Below, piece after piece: positions 26,187-34,958 of a stretch of DNA of 64,000 bases. This DNA is from an uncultured Cytophagales bacterium (lineage in GTDB: Bacteria > Bacteroidota > Bacteroidia > Cytophagales > UBA9547): the NCBI GenBank assembly GCA_945957555.1, contig CAMFLX010000004.1, forward strand, positions 39,028 to 103,027, read 5' to 3'. Within the stretch, counting starts at the first letter, position 1, and each line of letters begins with the position of its first letter. Under the pieces are notes generated by a model that saw only the letters and a program-made list of their open reading frames with translations, made no database searches and was not told where the DNA came from. Position numbers and translations under genes: made by a program.

Positions 26187-28460
26187 TTATTTAAAATAAT
26201 CCTTATCTGATTTCCAAATCGGCTGTTGAGGTTTTTCCATCACTGTAAATTCCTTTTTGGCATATTCATTGAATTTCCTTTGCTGAGTCATCACATATAA
26301 TACCAACGTTGCTTTGATCCCGGTAAACTCTAATTTATGTCTACTGTACAAACCTTTCGAGTCTCCTTTGACTTCATAAGTGTAGATCAATCCGCCAGCT
26401 ATCCCTCCCTCAGCTTTCCACTTCTCGACCTCAGCTTTGTCAGTTGAACCATCAGGCTTAATTATGGTAACGATTTCTTTAGTCTTACTTTTGATTCCAG
26501 CCTTGCCTGTCAGCAATCCTTCAAGTTCGAATTTTTGGGTTCCAGCTTTTAAGCCCTCGATCTCATTGTAGGCCAAGTTAAATTCAGCTTTTGCTTGAAA
26601 ACCGACTTCAATAAGAAAATATATTTCAACCTTAGCACTTTGTGTCGTTACATCCACCAACCAAGAGACCACTTTTCCTTGGAAACCCATGTATTGCACA
26701 AGAGTTAAAAGATCGACTCCAACTTTAATGCCTACTATTGGTTTTAAAGCAAGGCCTCCACTATATTCAATGACTACCTTGTTTGACTTTTCTACTTTTC
26801 TATTAGTCATTCGTAAGGCCAACGCTACATTTGGTGGTTCTATGTCAAAAGTAGCTTTGGGATAACAACCACCTTTAAATGCCAGAGAAGAACTTTCTTT
26901 ACCCCTACCATCCAATTCTTTTATGAAAAGCTCGACTTTATTAAAAAAAGAAATCAGTTCCTTAATTTGGCTCTTAGTCCTTCCCAGCTCTATAGAAGAG
27001 GTGGTCTCGTCAACCTTTACCTTTGCCTGAAACCCAAAACCAAGGCCACCCTTTTCTTGATGCAATATTTCCAACTCGCGATCAACTAAGACCAATCCTT
27101 TCTCACCATTATACTCAGTAACAGACTCATTTCTACCAATGTTATAACCGTCCTTACCTTTGTTCTTCTTAACATTGCTCTCCCAGTTTTTTGTCTTAAA
27201 CATTGTCAAAATAAACGCCAACTCCCTTTCAACATTAGGATATACATTAACTTCAAACAATCCAACTGGCTGCACACAAGTTTTTGCATAAATCTTATAA
27301 TTAGTAGGCTTGTCCGGTGTCACAAAAAATATCTCAGGGCTTGCTCTTAACAATGTCATATTGGTATCGGCGATTAGATCTAACTTTACCTTTTCACCAC
27401 TTATCGCTTCAGTTTTTTGCTTCTTACCCCCTATATGTATTTCTATTTCCTGCTTATGCGTATTTGAAAGACATTTTTTTAAGGAGTAGCCTTTATAGTT
27501 GAGTGTTAATTCTTTTTTGGATGATTCACTAGAACCAGCAATTGTTTCATATATTGGTATTGTTTTATTTTTCTTGACATCGTATATCTCTATATCAAAT
27601 TTATCTTTGTTACTATCAGAATCAGAAACAACGAGTTTATCGTACCTACATGTATAAAGCTTGTCATAGTTCACAGTAACACTTCCAACTTTAAGTGCAG
27701 TTTGGTTTGTAGGCAATAGAGGAGAATATAAATAATTTTGAGAGTTAGTCATAATCATTCCGTACGGTGAAACAAAATTGCTGTTACCGTCTGGAACATA
27801 AGAATTTGTAGCTGGATTTTTTAATTTTACATAGAAATTTTCTGTTTCTCTACTATTGTTCACACTTGGCTGCCATAGTACAGCATTTGCCATCGATACT
27901 TTTATATCCCCGTCGACTACGGTTACGTTTGTAATAGTATGTACCAGTGAATTATTTTTCTCTTTATAGATCTCTATTATCAAGTTATTACTTCCATTTA
28001 GGCCTTCTGTTTCTAACTTCAAATTGACTGGGCTACTTGCAGAAAGCATTAATGAACTGCCAGATTTAGCGGTACCATTGCTATTACTCCATTCTATATT
28101 CGTGATTTTAGGTACACAATACCCTTTTAGATAAATGCCAATAGCCTTTTTATCAAGTTCTCCTGAAAGACTTGCTTCAATATAATAGGTATAGGGGCCA
28201 CATAGCTTTCTGGGAATATTAACTTCATAGTTTTCATTGTATGGTTTAATTTTTCGTTTGATAACCTGCTTTCTATCAGCACTCATGAGGAACCAAGTTA
28301 CCCCCTTTTTTTTGTCTTTATCGGTGGTTCCTACACCCCATTCTTCTACGGCAAAAGTCGTTGCTTTATCAGGTTCTACGGTTGCTGACTTACCTTGACT
28401 AGACGAACCAGCAATGATGCCGCCTCCTACCCATTTTATTTTTTTTACCCCTTTGCCCAT
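26187..28460 (-). CDS. Large effector-like protein of the VgrG island
   Basis: A 757-residue protein. The first 130 residues contain TTFAVEEWGVGTTD, GVTWFLMSADRKQVIKRKIKPY and KLCGPYTYYIEASLSGELD, a pattern that recurs at the N-terminus of large Bacteroidota proteins next to VgrG or PAAR genes. The middle (about 130-420) is beta-rich, probably immunoglobulin-like repeats. The C-terminal region (about 540-720) has amphipathic strands and hydrophobic stretches (VGVDLLTLVQYMGFQGKVVSWLVDV, core LLTLVQYMGFQGK), suggesting a pore-forming or membrane-binding part. No catalytic motif is seen. It follows the DUF4280 gene after 26 bases, as expected for cargo loaded on that tip. The toxic role is inferred. 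Confidence 0.75.
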   Translation of the reverse strand: MGKGVKKIKWVGGGIIAGSSSQGKSATVEPDKATTFAVEEWGVGTTDKDKKKGVTWFLMSADRKQVIKRKIKPYNENYEVNIPRKLCGPYTYYIEASLSGELDKKAIGIYLKGYCVPKITNIEWSNSNGTAKSGSSLMLSASSPVNLKLETEGLNGSNNLIIEIYKEKNNSLVHTITNVTVVDGDIKVSMANAVLWQPSVNNSRETENFYVKLKNPATNSYVPDGNSNFVSPYGMIMTNSQNYLYSPLLPTNQTALKVGSVTVNYDKLYTCRYDKLVVSDSDSNKDKFDIEIYDVKKNKTIPIYETIAGSSESSKKELTLNYKGYSLKKCLSNTHKQEIEIHIGGKKQKTEAISGEKVKLDLIADTNMTLLRASPEIFFVTPDKPTNYKIYAKTCVQPVGLFEVNVYPNVERELAFILTMFKTKNWESNVKKNKGKDGYNIGRNESVTEYNGEKGLVLVDRELEILHQEKGGLGFGFQAKVKVDETTSSIELGRTKSQIKELISFFNKVELFIKELDGRGKESSSLAFKGGCYPKATFDIEPPNVALALRMTNRKVEKSNKVVIEYSGGLALKPIVGIKVGVDLLTLVQYMGFQGKVVSWLVDVTTQSAKVEIYFLIEVGFQAKAEFNLAYNEIEGLKAGTQKFELEGLLTGKAGIKSKTKEIVTIIKPDGSTDKAEVEKWKAEGGIAGGLIYTYEVKGDSKGLYSRHKLEFTGIKATLVLYVMTQQRKFNEYAKKEFTVMEKPQQPIWKSDKDYFK

Positions 28461-28486
28461 ATATCTATTTGTCGTGTTCCTGTATT

Positions 28487-28978
28487 TTAGTTGGCTTCGA
28501 TTCCTTTATGAGTTGGCGTTTGATCTATAGTTCCTGCATTCACCAAAGGTTTGAGTTGCGTCAATACTGCGCTGTTGGCGTTTTTCATAGTGCTGCTGCC
28601 CCCCTCTGCTTTTTGGCCATGCTTGTCTACCGTAATGCAATCAGGCCCACCGATGGGGCATGTGGCTTTACTGTCTTCCAACAGAATCTTACCTTGATTT
28701 GACAAGGTTACTTCTTTATAAAAAGCACTCCACTTCGTAATGACCGCCATACAAGGCAGATAATCTGAATTGGTAGGCTGTAGTTTACACTTGCCAAATG
28801 TATTCTTTTCCATAGTTTGACCAATCTCCTTATCCGTAGCTATCAGTTTATCAGAGCCTTCCTTATCGTTTGCGTAGTGCTTGCTATGCGATAGTACCTT
28901 GAGTTTGTCGTTCTTCGGCTCTACACTAAACTTGCATTTCAAAGTAGCACCTTGGACTACTACATGTTTTTCTGCCAT
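28487..28978 (-). CDS. DUF4280 PAAR-like tip protein
   Basis: A 163-residue protein beginning MAEKHVVVQGATLKCKFS, the usual start of DUF4280 proteins, which act as PAAR-like tips on VgrG spikes in Bacteroidota type VI secretion and related contractile systems. Cysteine-centred strands are seen in FGKCKLQP, LPCMAVITKW and ATCPIGGPDCI, the last being the family hallmark. An in-frame ATG 48 bases upstream (29026) would overlap the previous gene, so 28978 is preferred; it leaves a 4-base gap. It probably caps VgrG and carries the large protein encoded next. Confidence 0.88.
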   Translation of the reverse strand: MAEKHVVVQGATLKCKFSVEPKNDKLKVLSHSKHYANDKEGSDKLIATDKEIGQTMEKNTFGKCKLQPTNSDYLPCMAVITKWSAFYKEVTLSNQGKILLEDSKATCPIGGPDCITVDKHGQKAEGGSSTMKNANSAVLTQLKPLVNAGTIDQTPTHKGIEAN

Positions 28979-28982
28979 AGCT

Positions 28983-29966
28983 TTAGCTTTTAAATATTTT
29001 ATTCCAGAATCCTCCTTTTTTCTCACCCCACCTGTCTACCACGACGATTGCCCCATGGCTGTTTTCCTGTTGCGAAGCATCTTGACCAATATTATAAATA
29101 TCAACTTTTACACTTTGGTCTGTATCTGATAAACAGTCACAAACGCAGTTAATTGACTGAATGACATGAGTTTGGGCATTCAATTTATAAGAAGCAGTGT
29201 ATGTACCACTAGCTACTTTTGCTTTATCTTCTTTTGTGTCTCTAGGTAATGCATCTTCATCTAAGAGATTTTGCTCATCTAAACTTATCTCTCCTAAGGC
29301 TTTTAAATCTATTTCACCATGCTCGTCTAGTTGAGTATTCAAATCCCAAGCTGTCAAGTATCTTATTGATATAGGGTTCTGGCCTATTGGAAGCTCAAGG
29401 TAGTTTCGCTTTTGTATTGTTTTCTGATAACTTCCCAAGATAGGCGCAAAGTATGTACACAAAAACCAATCTTGGCGAAGCTTTTCCAACATAATTTCTT
29501 CGGCCAGTAAAGACTGCTCTGAAAGCTGAATGTATTTCAAAAAAACCTCTCCTTCATAATATTCCAGTAAATCGGCTTTTAATGTATTCCAGCGTTTCAT
29601 AATCTCACCGTGATTTTGAATTTTTATCGCAAAACCTTGGGCATTAGTCTCCAACTGCAAAGGATAAATAACTGCCCCAATCTTGGCTGCTAGTTCCTCG
29701 GCAAGAGTATCAGGCTCTTGGTCATTAATAAACACAGGAGTTCGGACAACTTGGTATATGTTGTTGTTCGTTTCCCTATTCTGCCCAATACACTTGATTA
29801 AATATTCACACTTTAACTCATGAATTTCTCCTCCTAAAGACATAGTAACCATATATCCATAATGAAGCTCGTGACTAGCGCGATAAGCTCTCACAAAATA
29901 CGAGTTCAGGCTATTGCTTTTGCTTTCTTCGAGGATTGTTGACATTATTAAATAATTGGTATGCAA
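28983..29966 (-). CDS. Unrecognised protein between immunity-like lipoprotein and PAAR-like genes
   Basis: A 327-residue cytoplasmic protein. Residues about 20-130 are beta-rich (FVRAYRASHELHYGYMVTMS). The centre is helical (about 125-195, IMKRWNTLKADLLEYYEGEV and LSEQSLLAEEIMLEKL), and the end contains two cysteines in INCVCDCLSD before a basic tail ending WNKIFKS. No family is recognised. Position before the tip gene suggests an adaptor or chaperone for effector loading, similar in logic to other type VI adaptors, but without sequence support. An ATG at 29945 (MSTILEE) is an alternative start. Confidence 0.75.
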   Translation of the reverse strand: MHTNYLIMSTILEESKSNSLNSYFVRAYRASHELHYGYMVTMSLGGEIHELKCEYLIKCIGQNRETNNNIYQVVRTPVFINDQEPDTLAEELAAKIGAVIYPLQLETNAQGFAIKIQNHGEIMKRWNTLKADLLEYYEGEVFLKYIQLSEQSLLAEEIMLEKLRQDWFLCTYFAPILGSYQKTIQKRNYLELPIGQNPISIRYLTAWDLNTQLDEHGEIDLKALGEISLDEQNLLDEDALPRDTKEDKAKVASGTYTASYKLNAQTHVIQSINCVCDCLSDTDQSVKVDIYNIGQDASQQENSHGAIVVVDRWGEKKGGFWNKIFKS

Positions 29967-29970
29967 GAAC

Positions 29971-30792
29971 TTATGGTCTCGTCTCCTTATTATAAGTTCT
30001 TTTAATGATTTTACCAGATGTCGCTTCTACCTCCAACTCTATTAATCCATGAGGATATAGATCTTTAGTGACATGCCATACCTTTTTGTCCTCAGACAGT
30101 CGGACAAATACGTTTCTGCGATCTTTGTCACTTTTACTGTCGAGCACTACATAGGTGTGTAGAGCGTTGCACACTTCTGTTGCTGTGATATTTGATTCTT
30201 TAGTGCTGAGATTGAAAATCTTTTTGAAATGAATTTGATCCTCTTTACTCAGCTCTTTGAACAAAGGCTCTTTCTTTAGGATTTCCAGTAGATCCAAAGG
30301 TTTCACAAAGAGTGATTTGTACTTTTCAGATTCGTCAATGGTTCTGATCAAAGCTCCGTTTTGATCATAAATTAAGGAATTACCAAACTTGATAAGATCG
30401 AATCCCATAGCATACCCTATATATCTTTCAGAGCGTTCTTGTAGAAATCCATTTTTATAATATCTCTTAAAGCTTTGGACTAAGCTGGGTGGTGGTGGTG
30501 TTGTGATAACAGTATAATCATTGCTAGACTTTGAGCTTATGACCAAGGTGCCATCGTCCAAAGTATCTTCACATTGCGACAAGTCCAGTAGAGGATTTTT
30601 CTCCCTTTCTTCAATGCATTTATTGTATTTTTCTATTTCAAATTTTTCAATTGTCATTATTTTCACTTTAGAAGAAATTGCTTTGTCTTTTACTTGACCT
30701 TCACAACTCATTAATTGCACAAGGCAGATCAGTAATACCAGCTTCCCTACAATTGCCAATCGTTGCGTTAGTTTAGTATTTTCCATTGCCAT
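29971..30792 (-). CDS. Lipoprotein, candidate immunity protein for the metzincin
   Basis: A 273-residue protein whose N-terminus (LAIVGKLVLLICLVQLMSCE) is a lipoprotein signal with lipobox LMSC. The mature part has a proline run (TTPPPPS), two cysteines (KCIEERE and SQCEDTL) and mixed alpha/beta character, ending in strands LIELEVEATSGKIIKRTYN. Its start lies 25 bases inside the end of the metalloprotease gene, so the two are tightly coupled. A membrane-anchored periplasmic protein coupled to a secreted protease is most simply explained as immunity. No known family was recognised. Confidence 0.78.
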   Translation of the reverse strand: MAMENTKLTQRLAIVGKLVLLICLVQLMSCEGQVKDKAISSKVKIMTIEKFEIEKYNKCIEEREKNPLLDLSQCEDTLDDGTLVISSKSSNDYTVITTPPPPSLVQSFKRYYKNGFLQERSERYIGYAMGFDLIKFGNSLIYDQNGALIRTIDESEKYKSLFVKPLDLLEILKKEPLFKELSKEDQIHFKKIFNLSTKESNITATEVCNALHTYVVLDSKSDKDRRNVFVRLSEDKKVWHVTKDLYPHGLIELEVEATSGKIIKRTYNKETRP

Positions 30793-32027
30793 GTATTCGT
30801 TGAAAATCTATCCTTGCCTACTTGATGGGTATAGTCCATGATGTTATCAGTATTTTGAAACTTATAGGTAAATAGACCATCATTGTCGAAGGTGTGGTAC
30901 AAGCCCATCGCATGCATTAATTCATGGGGAGCTGTTGAGTCGTTTCGGTTGTTGTATACCACTACGACCTTTGCGTTTTTACCAATATCTTCCGCCATTC
31001 CATTTAAGGATGTACTGTTGGTAAGCATATAAACTCTATAATGATTTTTGTATATTTCATTATCCTTTTCTTTAAAAAAAACATCGTCAAGTGCCCTGTG
31101 TATAGAACGGATGTTTGATGTTTCCATGGATACTACGCCTTTATCATCCTTTTTCGTAAAAAATAAATCATACCACCAACCACCTACTTTTATTTTTTCC
31201 TTATGCCTTACAATATTCCCTTTTACATAAGCTTGCTTCAGTGCATTAGTAAGTATGGTAATTTCTTTTCCTTTGATGGTGCCTGAACTACCATTATGCT
31301 CTACTGGTATAAAAAGGATATCTATTTCCTTTACCTTATTATTGGGCAATACATTAATCTGCCCTATTTTATTATCAATTTTATTTTTAGTGGCAATTAG
31401 TTCTATTTTTTGCTTTGAAGAAAATTCCTTCAAACACTTTATTTCTAATACTTTATCATTAAAGTGTTTTCCTTTTGTATTACTAAGTTTTTCCAATATT
31501 TTAACCTCAAAAACCGTTTTATCATATTTGTAATACATGGAATCTGGATTCTCTTTTATCTCAATAGCTGCATCTAATACTGCTATTTCCCCTTTCATAA
31601 GTGAAAGATTAGGAACATAATAGGTGCCAAAAGCACTTAATACAAACTTTTCATATTCTGCCAAATGCCTCTGATACAATTCTGGCTTTATGGTAAACAC
31701 GGCACTGGGACTCGTTGCATATATGGCGCCGTATTTACCCACAATATCGGAATAGGGCTTATCTACAGGCAATTGGCTGTCCCCTATGCGACACCAATCA
31801 AAACCAAATTCCCCTTGCCAAGATTTACTCGGCCTAAACTCCACTTTACATTTGGAGGGTAGCTCTGGTGGAGGTAGGGTTTCTGGCTTACCATGTTTTA
31901 TGCCCTTATCAGAAGTAAAAGATATTTTTTTTTGTGAGTTGTAAGTAATATTTTCCTTAGCAAAGGAGTTATCATTTCCTTTTGTAGTCTCCGTAATTTT
32001 TCCGCCTACATTTCTAACTTTGGTCAT
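30768..32027 (-). CDS. Metzincin-type zinc metalloprotease, putative type VI effector
   Basis: A 419-residue protein beginning three bases after vgrG. The N-terminal region has FRPSKSWQGEFGFDWCRIGD (about 60-80), a motif that looks like a delivery or adaptor domain. The C-terminal catalytic domain has HELMHAMGLYH (about 368-378), the HExxHxxGxxH zinc site of metzincins, and a Met-turn in NIMDY (about 394-398). No secretion signal is present, which fits delivery by VgrG. The target is unknown; a protease acting in the periplasm of a rival would match the neighbouring lipoprotein. Effector status is inferred from position and domains. Confidence 0.85.
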   Translation of the reverse strand: MTKVRNVGGKITETTKGNDNSFAKENITYNSQKKISFTSDKGIKHGKPETLPPPELPSKCKVEFRPSKSWQGEFGFDWCRIGDSQLPVDKPYSDIVGKYGAIYATSPSAVFTIKPELYQRHLAEYEKFVLSAFGTYYVPNLSLMKGEIAVLDAAIEIKENPDSMYYKYDKTVFEVKILEKLSNTKGKHFNDKVLEIKCLKEFSSKQKIELIATKNKIDNKIGQINVLPNNKVKEIDILFIPVEHNGSSGTIKGKEITILTNALKQAYVKGNIVRHKEKIKVGGWWYDLFFTKKDDKGVVSMETSNIRSIHRALDDVFFKEKDNEIYKNHYRVYMLTNSTSLNGMAEDIGKNAKVVVVYNNRNDSTAPHELMHAMGLYHTFDNDGLFTYKFQNTDNIMDYTHQVGKDRFSTNTWQWKILN

Positions 32028-32030
32028 TCC

Positions 32031-33869
32031 TTAAAAGAGTTTAGATTTCTCAGCACTGTTTAGCTTCATCTCCTTTTGTGAATGCTTCGCGATCTCACCT
32101 TCACTAGTTGTGGTTATACCCTTTTGGCTATTGGTAATTCTATCTTTTTCTGTATGAGATTCTAAATCACCCGTAATATGCTCAATAAAGTTACCAACAA
32201 CATTCAAGATATTATTTCCACCAACTGAAGTATTCATCATCATACCAACTGAAGCTGTTTTATTGGCTCCCGCACTCTCTATAATATTCATCCCAGCAGA
32301 GGTATTAATATTTTCTGATGCAGTCATAATAATGTTTTTTGCATTGATGCTGATCGTTTCTGGGGCAGTAATCGTAATATTCTTCCCCGAAGTATCCAAT
32401 AGGATAATATTACCATTCTTGTCCTTAATAGTAATACTCTCGCTACCATCCGTATCATTAAACTCTACGGTATGCCCGCTCCTAGTCTTGATAGCTTTGA
32501 GGTTATTGTCTTGACCACCACCTTCGGCTATATTGCCATGGAACACGCTTCCCAATACAAAGGGTCGGTTGGGATCGTTGTAGCGGAAACCTATCATCAC
32601 TTGGTCGCCAACTTCTGGAATAAACACATAGCCCCTGTTCTTGTTGACCTGTCCGCTACTTCCTGCATCGCTACTCATCACGCGGATCCAATCGGTCTGT
32701 TGACCCTTTGCCTTCTGCCAGAGCATCTGTACACGTACGCGACCAAGACCGTCTGGATCTGCGTTATCCATAACGGTCGCAATTTGATTTTCAGCTAGTG
32801 GCTTATCGGCATTAAAAGGTATTACGGTATTACCTGCCGGGATCGCTTCAAAGCTGTTGGTATAGGCTCCTGTACCTGTAATGTAGTGATTCAGAGTCGT
32901 TACTAGGTATTCACCATGTTCATTTTCTCCAATGCCCAAGCCCTTTTGAGATACTTTTACTTTCATAATGTTGCCCAACTTAAGTTTAGGCTCATCCCCT
33001 TCACCACTCAAGGCCACCGTACTTGCTGCAAGTTTGGCAATATGGCCTTCCGCATAATTGTCTAGTTCAACCTTGCTAGGTGTGCGAACCGCTACAGGCT
33101 GTGAAACAGGCTGTGGGAACATTTTACCTGAAACATCAAGTGCCTTTTGTGTATAGGAATCAGCCCCTGATACCGATTTAGGAAGCTTGGTGCTTAGCAA
33201 TTGGTCATCTTTTGAATTGTAGCTGTAGTGCTGCACGTTGGTAGCTGCCATACGCATGGCGAAGTGCATACGTTCTATTTGTTCGCCGTAAACCATGTCA
33301 AGGCTATCTTGTGAAGGCTTGCCAAAAAACAAATGGAGCCCATCATAATAGAAGAATTCTCCATACTCGGCTGATAACCTGTTGATAAAGGCAAAATTAC
33401 TCTCGCCATATTGGCACATATAGGTGATGGTGGAAGTAAATTGTGGCCTGTTTACGATCTCCATGTCGTTAGAGGCTAATCCTTTGCTTGCCTCTGCTAG
33501 CATATCACTTAGTTTCCGCTCATAGAAGGAGGTGTAGTGCTTACCACCTTCCATCAAATAAGTGGGGCTATAGCCCTTCAGTACAAGGCTCCCCCAGAGA
33601 CCGTTACCTTGATCCAAACCCACTTCGGTAATAATGCCTTTAAAGGCATTGTCACCACTATTGTACTGACCAAAGCATACAGTCATGAACTTGCCAATGT
33701 ATTCCTGTGACTTCTGGAGTGTGTGGGCGCCAGTCTCTTCCAAGGCATCGTGATCTACAACTAGTTCAAATTTATGATGTGCGTTAAATGCCTGTTGGAT
33801 CTTTAGGCTGGTAAATGTATTAATTTTGTTGCCATCTATGTTGATGTCAACGATGATCTCTTTGGACAT
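32031..33869 (-). CDS. vgrG: VgrG spike protein of type VI (T6SS-iii) or related contractile system
   Basis: A 612-residue VgrG. The N-terminal part (about 1-340) has the gp27-like hub pattern seen in IVDINIDGNKINTFTSLKIQ and FINRLSAEYGEFFYYDG. An OB-fold base follows (about 355-450: ATVMDNADPDGLGRVRVQML, GDQVMIGFRYNDPNRPFVLGS). The rest (about 455-612) forms a repetitive beta-helix spike rich in Asn, Ser, Thr and Gly. The length fits Bacteroidota VgrG without an extended effector domain. It is the first gene of the island, after 452 bases with no gene. No sheath, tube or baseplate genes are in the window, so this is an orphan copy. Confidence 0.95.
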   Translation of the reverse strand: MSKEIIVDINIDGNKINTFTSLKIQQAFNAHHKFELVVDHDALEETGAHTLQKSQEYIGKFMTVCFGQYNSGDNAFKGIITEVGLDQGNGLWGSLVLKGYSPTYLMEGGKHYTSFYERKLSDMLAEASKGLASNDMEIVNRPQFTSTITYMCQYGESNFAFINRLSAEYGEFFYYDGLHLFFGKPSQDSLDMVYGEQIERMHFAMRMAATNVQHYSYNSKDDQLLSTKLPKSVSGADSYTQKALDVSGKMFPQPVSQPVAVRTPSKVELDNYAEGHIAKLAASTVALSGEGDEPKLKLGNIMKVKVSQKGLGIGENEHGEYLVTTLNHYITGTGAYTNSFEAIPAGNTVIPFNADKPLAENQIATVMDNADPDGLGRVRVQMLWQKAKGQQTDWIRVMSSDAGSSGQVNKNRGYVFIPEVGDQVMIGFRYNDPNRPFVLGSVFHGNIAEGGGQDNNLKAIKTRSGHTVEFNDTDGSESITIKDKNGNIILLDTSGKNITITAPETISINAKNIIMTASENINTSAGMNIIESAGANKTASVGMMMNTSVGGNNILNVVGNFIEHITGDLESHTEKDRITNSQKGITTTSEGEIAKHSQKEMKLNSAEKSKLF

Positions 33870-34321
33870 AATTATGTTTTTTCAATATGTTTTTCCTAAA
33901 TCAGAGGTGATATTACTGTGCTTCAATTGGGATTCTTTACGAGTATTATCGGATTGACTGATTACTTTTGTAAGCGTAATACTACCATTTTTTGTTGAAA
34001 TTTCAAAATAAAAAAGAATCGATCTCCTGTTTCCGAGCGATTTTCAACTCCTTACAGTATCCATTTATTTCTTACGTCAATGACAAAGAAATCATTTGAT
34101 TTCATAATTCATTTTCCTTACCATAAGAATATTACTATCCAATTTAAATTTACATACTTGTATTTCAATTATTTTCACTATCTATTTAGCGGTAAGTTTT
34201 TAACTGTAAACGGAGAAGATCAGTTATTTAAATCAATGTCAATAGTATTACTTTGATCAACACAAAAGTTGAACTGTAAAATAATCTGGCGAAAATCGAA
34301 TAATTCAGGAAACAAGGCCAT
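33870..34321. other. Gene-free region upstream of vgrG
   Basis: No credible open frame on either strand and no TAnnTTTG promoter close to vgrG. It holds a near-central inverted repeat, GAAATCA-TT-TGATTTC (34088-34103), which could be a regulator site. Confidence 0.5.
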
Positions 34322-34885
34322 TTATATCTTACCTCTAATTCTACTCAGCGTCTCTTGACTAATGCCTAAGTAAGATGCGATATGACCAAGGGGTGCTCTT
34401 TGCAAAATATGTGGTGAGCATTCAATTAAGTTTTCGTATCGCTCCTTAGCATCTTTGAAATGATTAGCAACAAAACGTTCTTCTAGAATTATGTAATACT
34501 TTTCATGCACTATTCGTCCTAGTCTTTCTATATCTGCATATTGATCGTAGAGATTTTGAAGTGCTTGATAACTTACTGCCCAAAGGGTGCAGTCTTCCAG
34601 TAGTTGTATGTTTTCAAAACTTGGTTTTCTTGACGCAAAGCTATAGAAAGACGTTACAAAACTGTTCTCAAAGCCAAACCAATAAGTAACCTCTTTACCA
34701 TCTAAATTATAAAACCCTCTAAGACAGCCACTTTCCAAAAAATATAGGTAATTACAAACTTTGTGTTCTTGGACCAACAAAGCATTTTTGGGAAGTTCTA
34801 CTTTACTAAGTTGCCCCTCCAATGCCTCTTTTGCCTTTTCGCTCAAGCAATGATATTTGTTGATATGCTCAAAAAATGAATTCAT
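34322..34885 (-). CDS. Crp/Fnr-family transcription regulator
   Basis: A 187-residue protein with an N-terminal cyclic-nucleotide-binding-like beta-roll (about 15-120: NALLVQEHKVCNYLYFLESG, GCLRGFYNLDGKEVTYWFGF). A short C-terminal helix-turn-helix ends PLGHIASYLGISQETLSRIRGKI. Helix recognition residues are in QETLSRIR. The Bacteroidota members of this group usually lack cysteine clusters and respond to unknown signals. It lies on the same strand as the carotenoid desaturase 73 bases upstream of it and could be its regulator or co-transcribed with it. Confidence 0.93.
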   Translation of the reverse strand: MNSFFEHINKYHCLSEKAKEALEGQLSKVELPKNALLVQEHKVCNYLYFLESGCLRGFYNLDGKEVTYWFGFENSFVTSFYSFASRKPSFENIQLLEDCTLWAVSYQALQNLYDQYADIERLGRIVHEKYYIILEERFVANHFKDAKERYENLIECSPHILQRAPLGHIASYLGISQETLSRIRGKI

Positions 34886-34958
34886 TCAATTATGCTCAGT
34901 TTCGACAACATAGTTTTAACAACTGCAGTACAATTTATGATAAATATTTATTCTAAAA

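Noticed and set aside
28979..29026. Upstream ATG for the DUF4280 gene
   Set aside because: It would place 16 non-family residues before the conserved MAEKHVVVQGA start and overlap the previous gene.
33874..33957. A 27-residue plus-strand frame before vgrG
   Set aside because: Too short, no promoter or homology.
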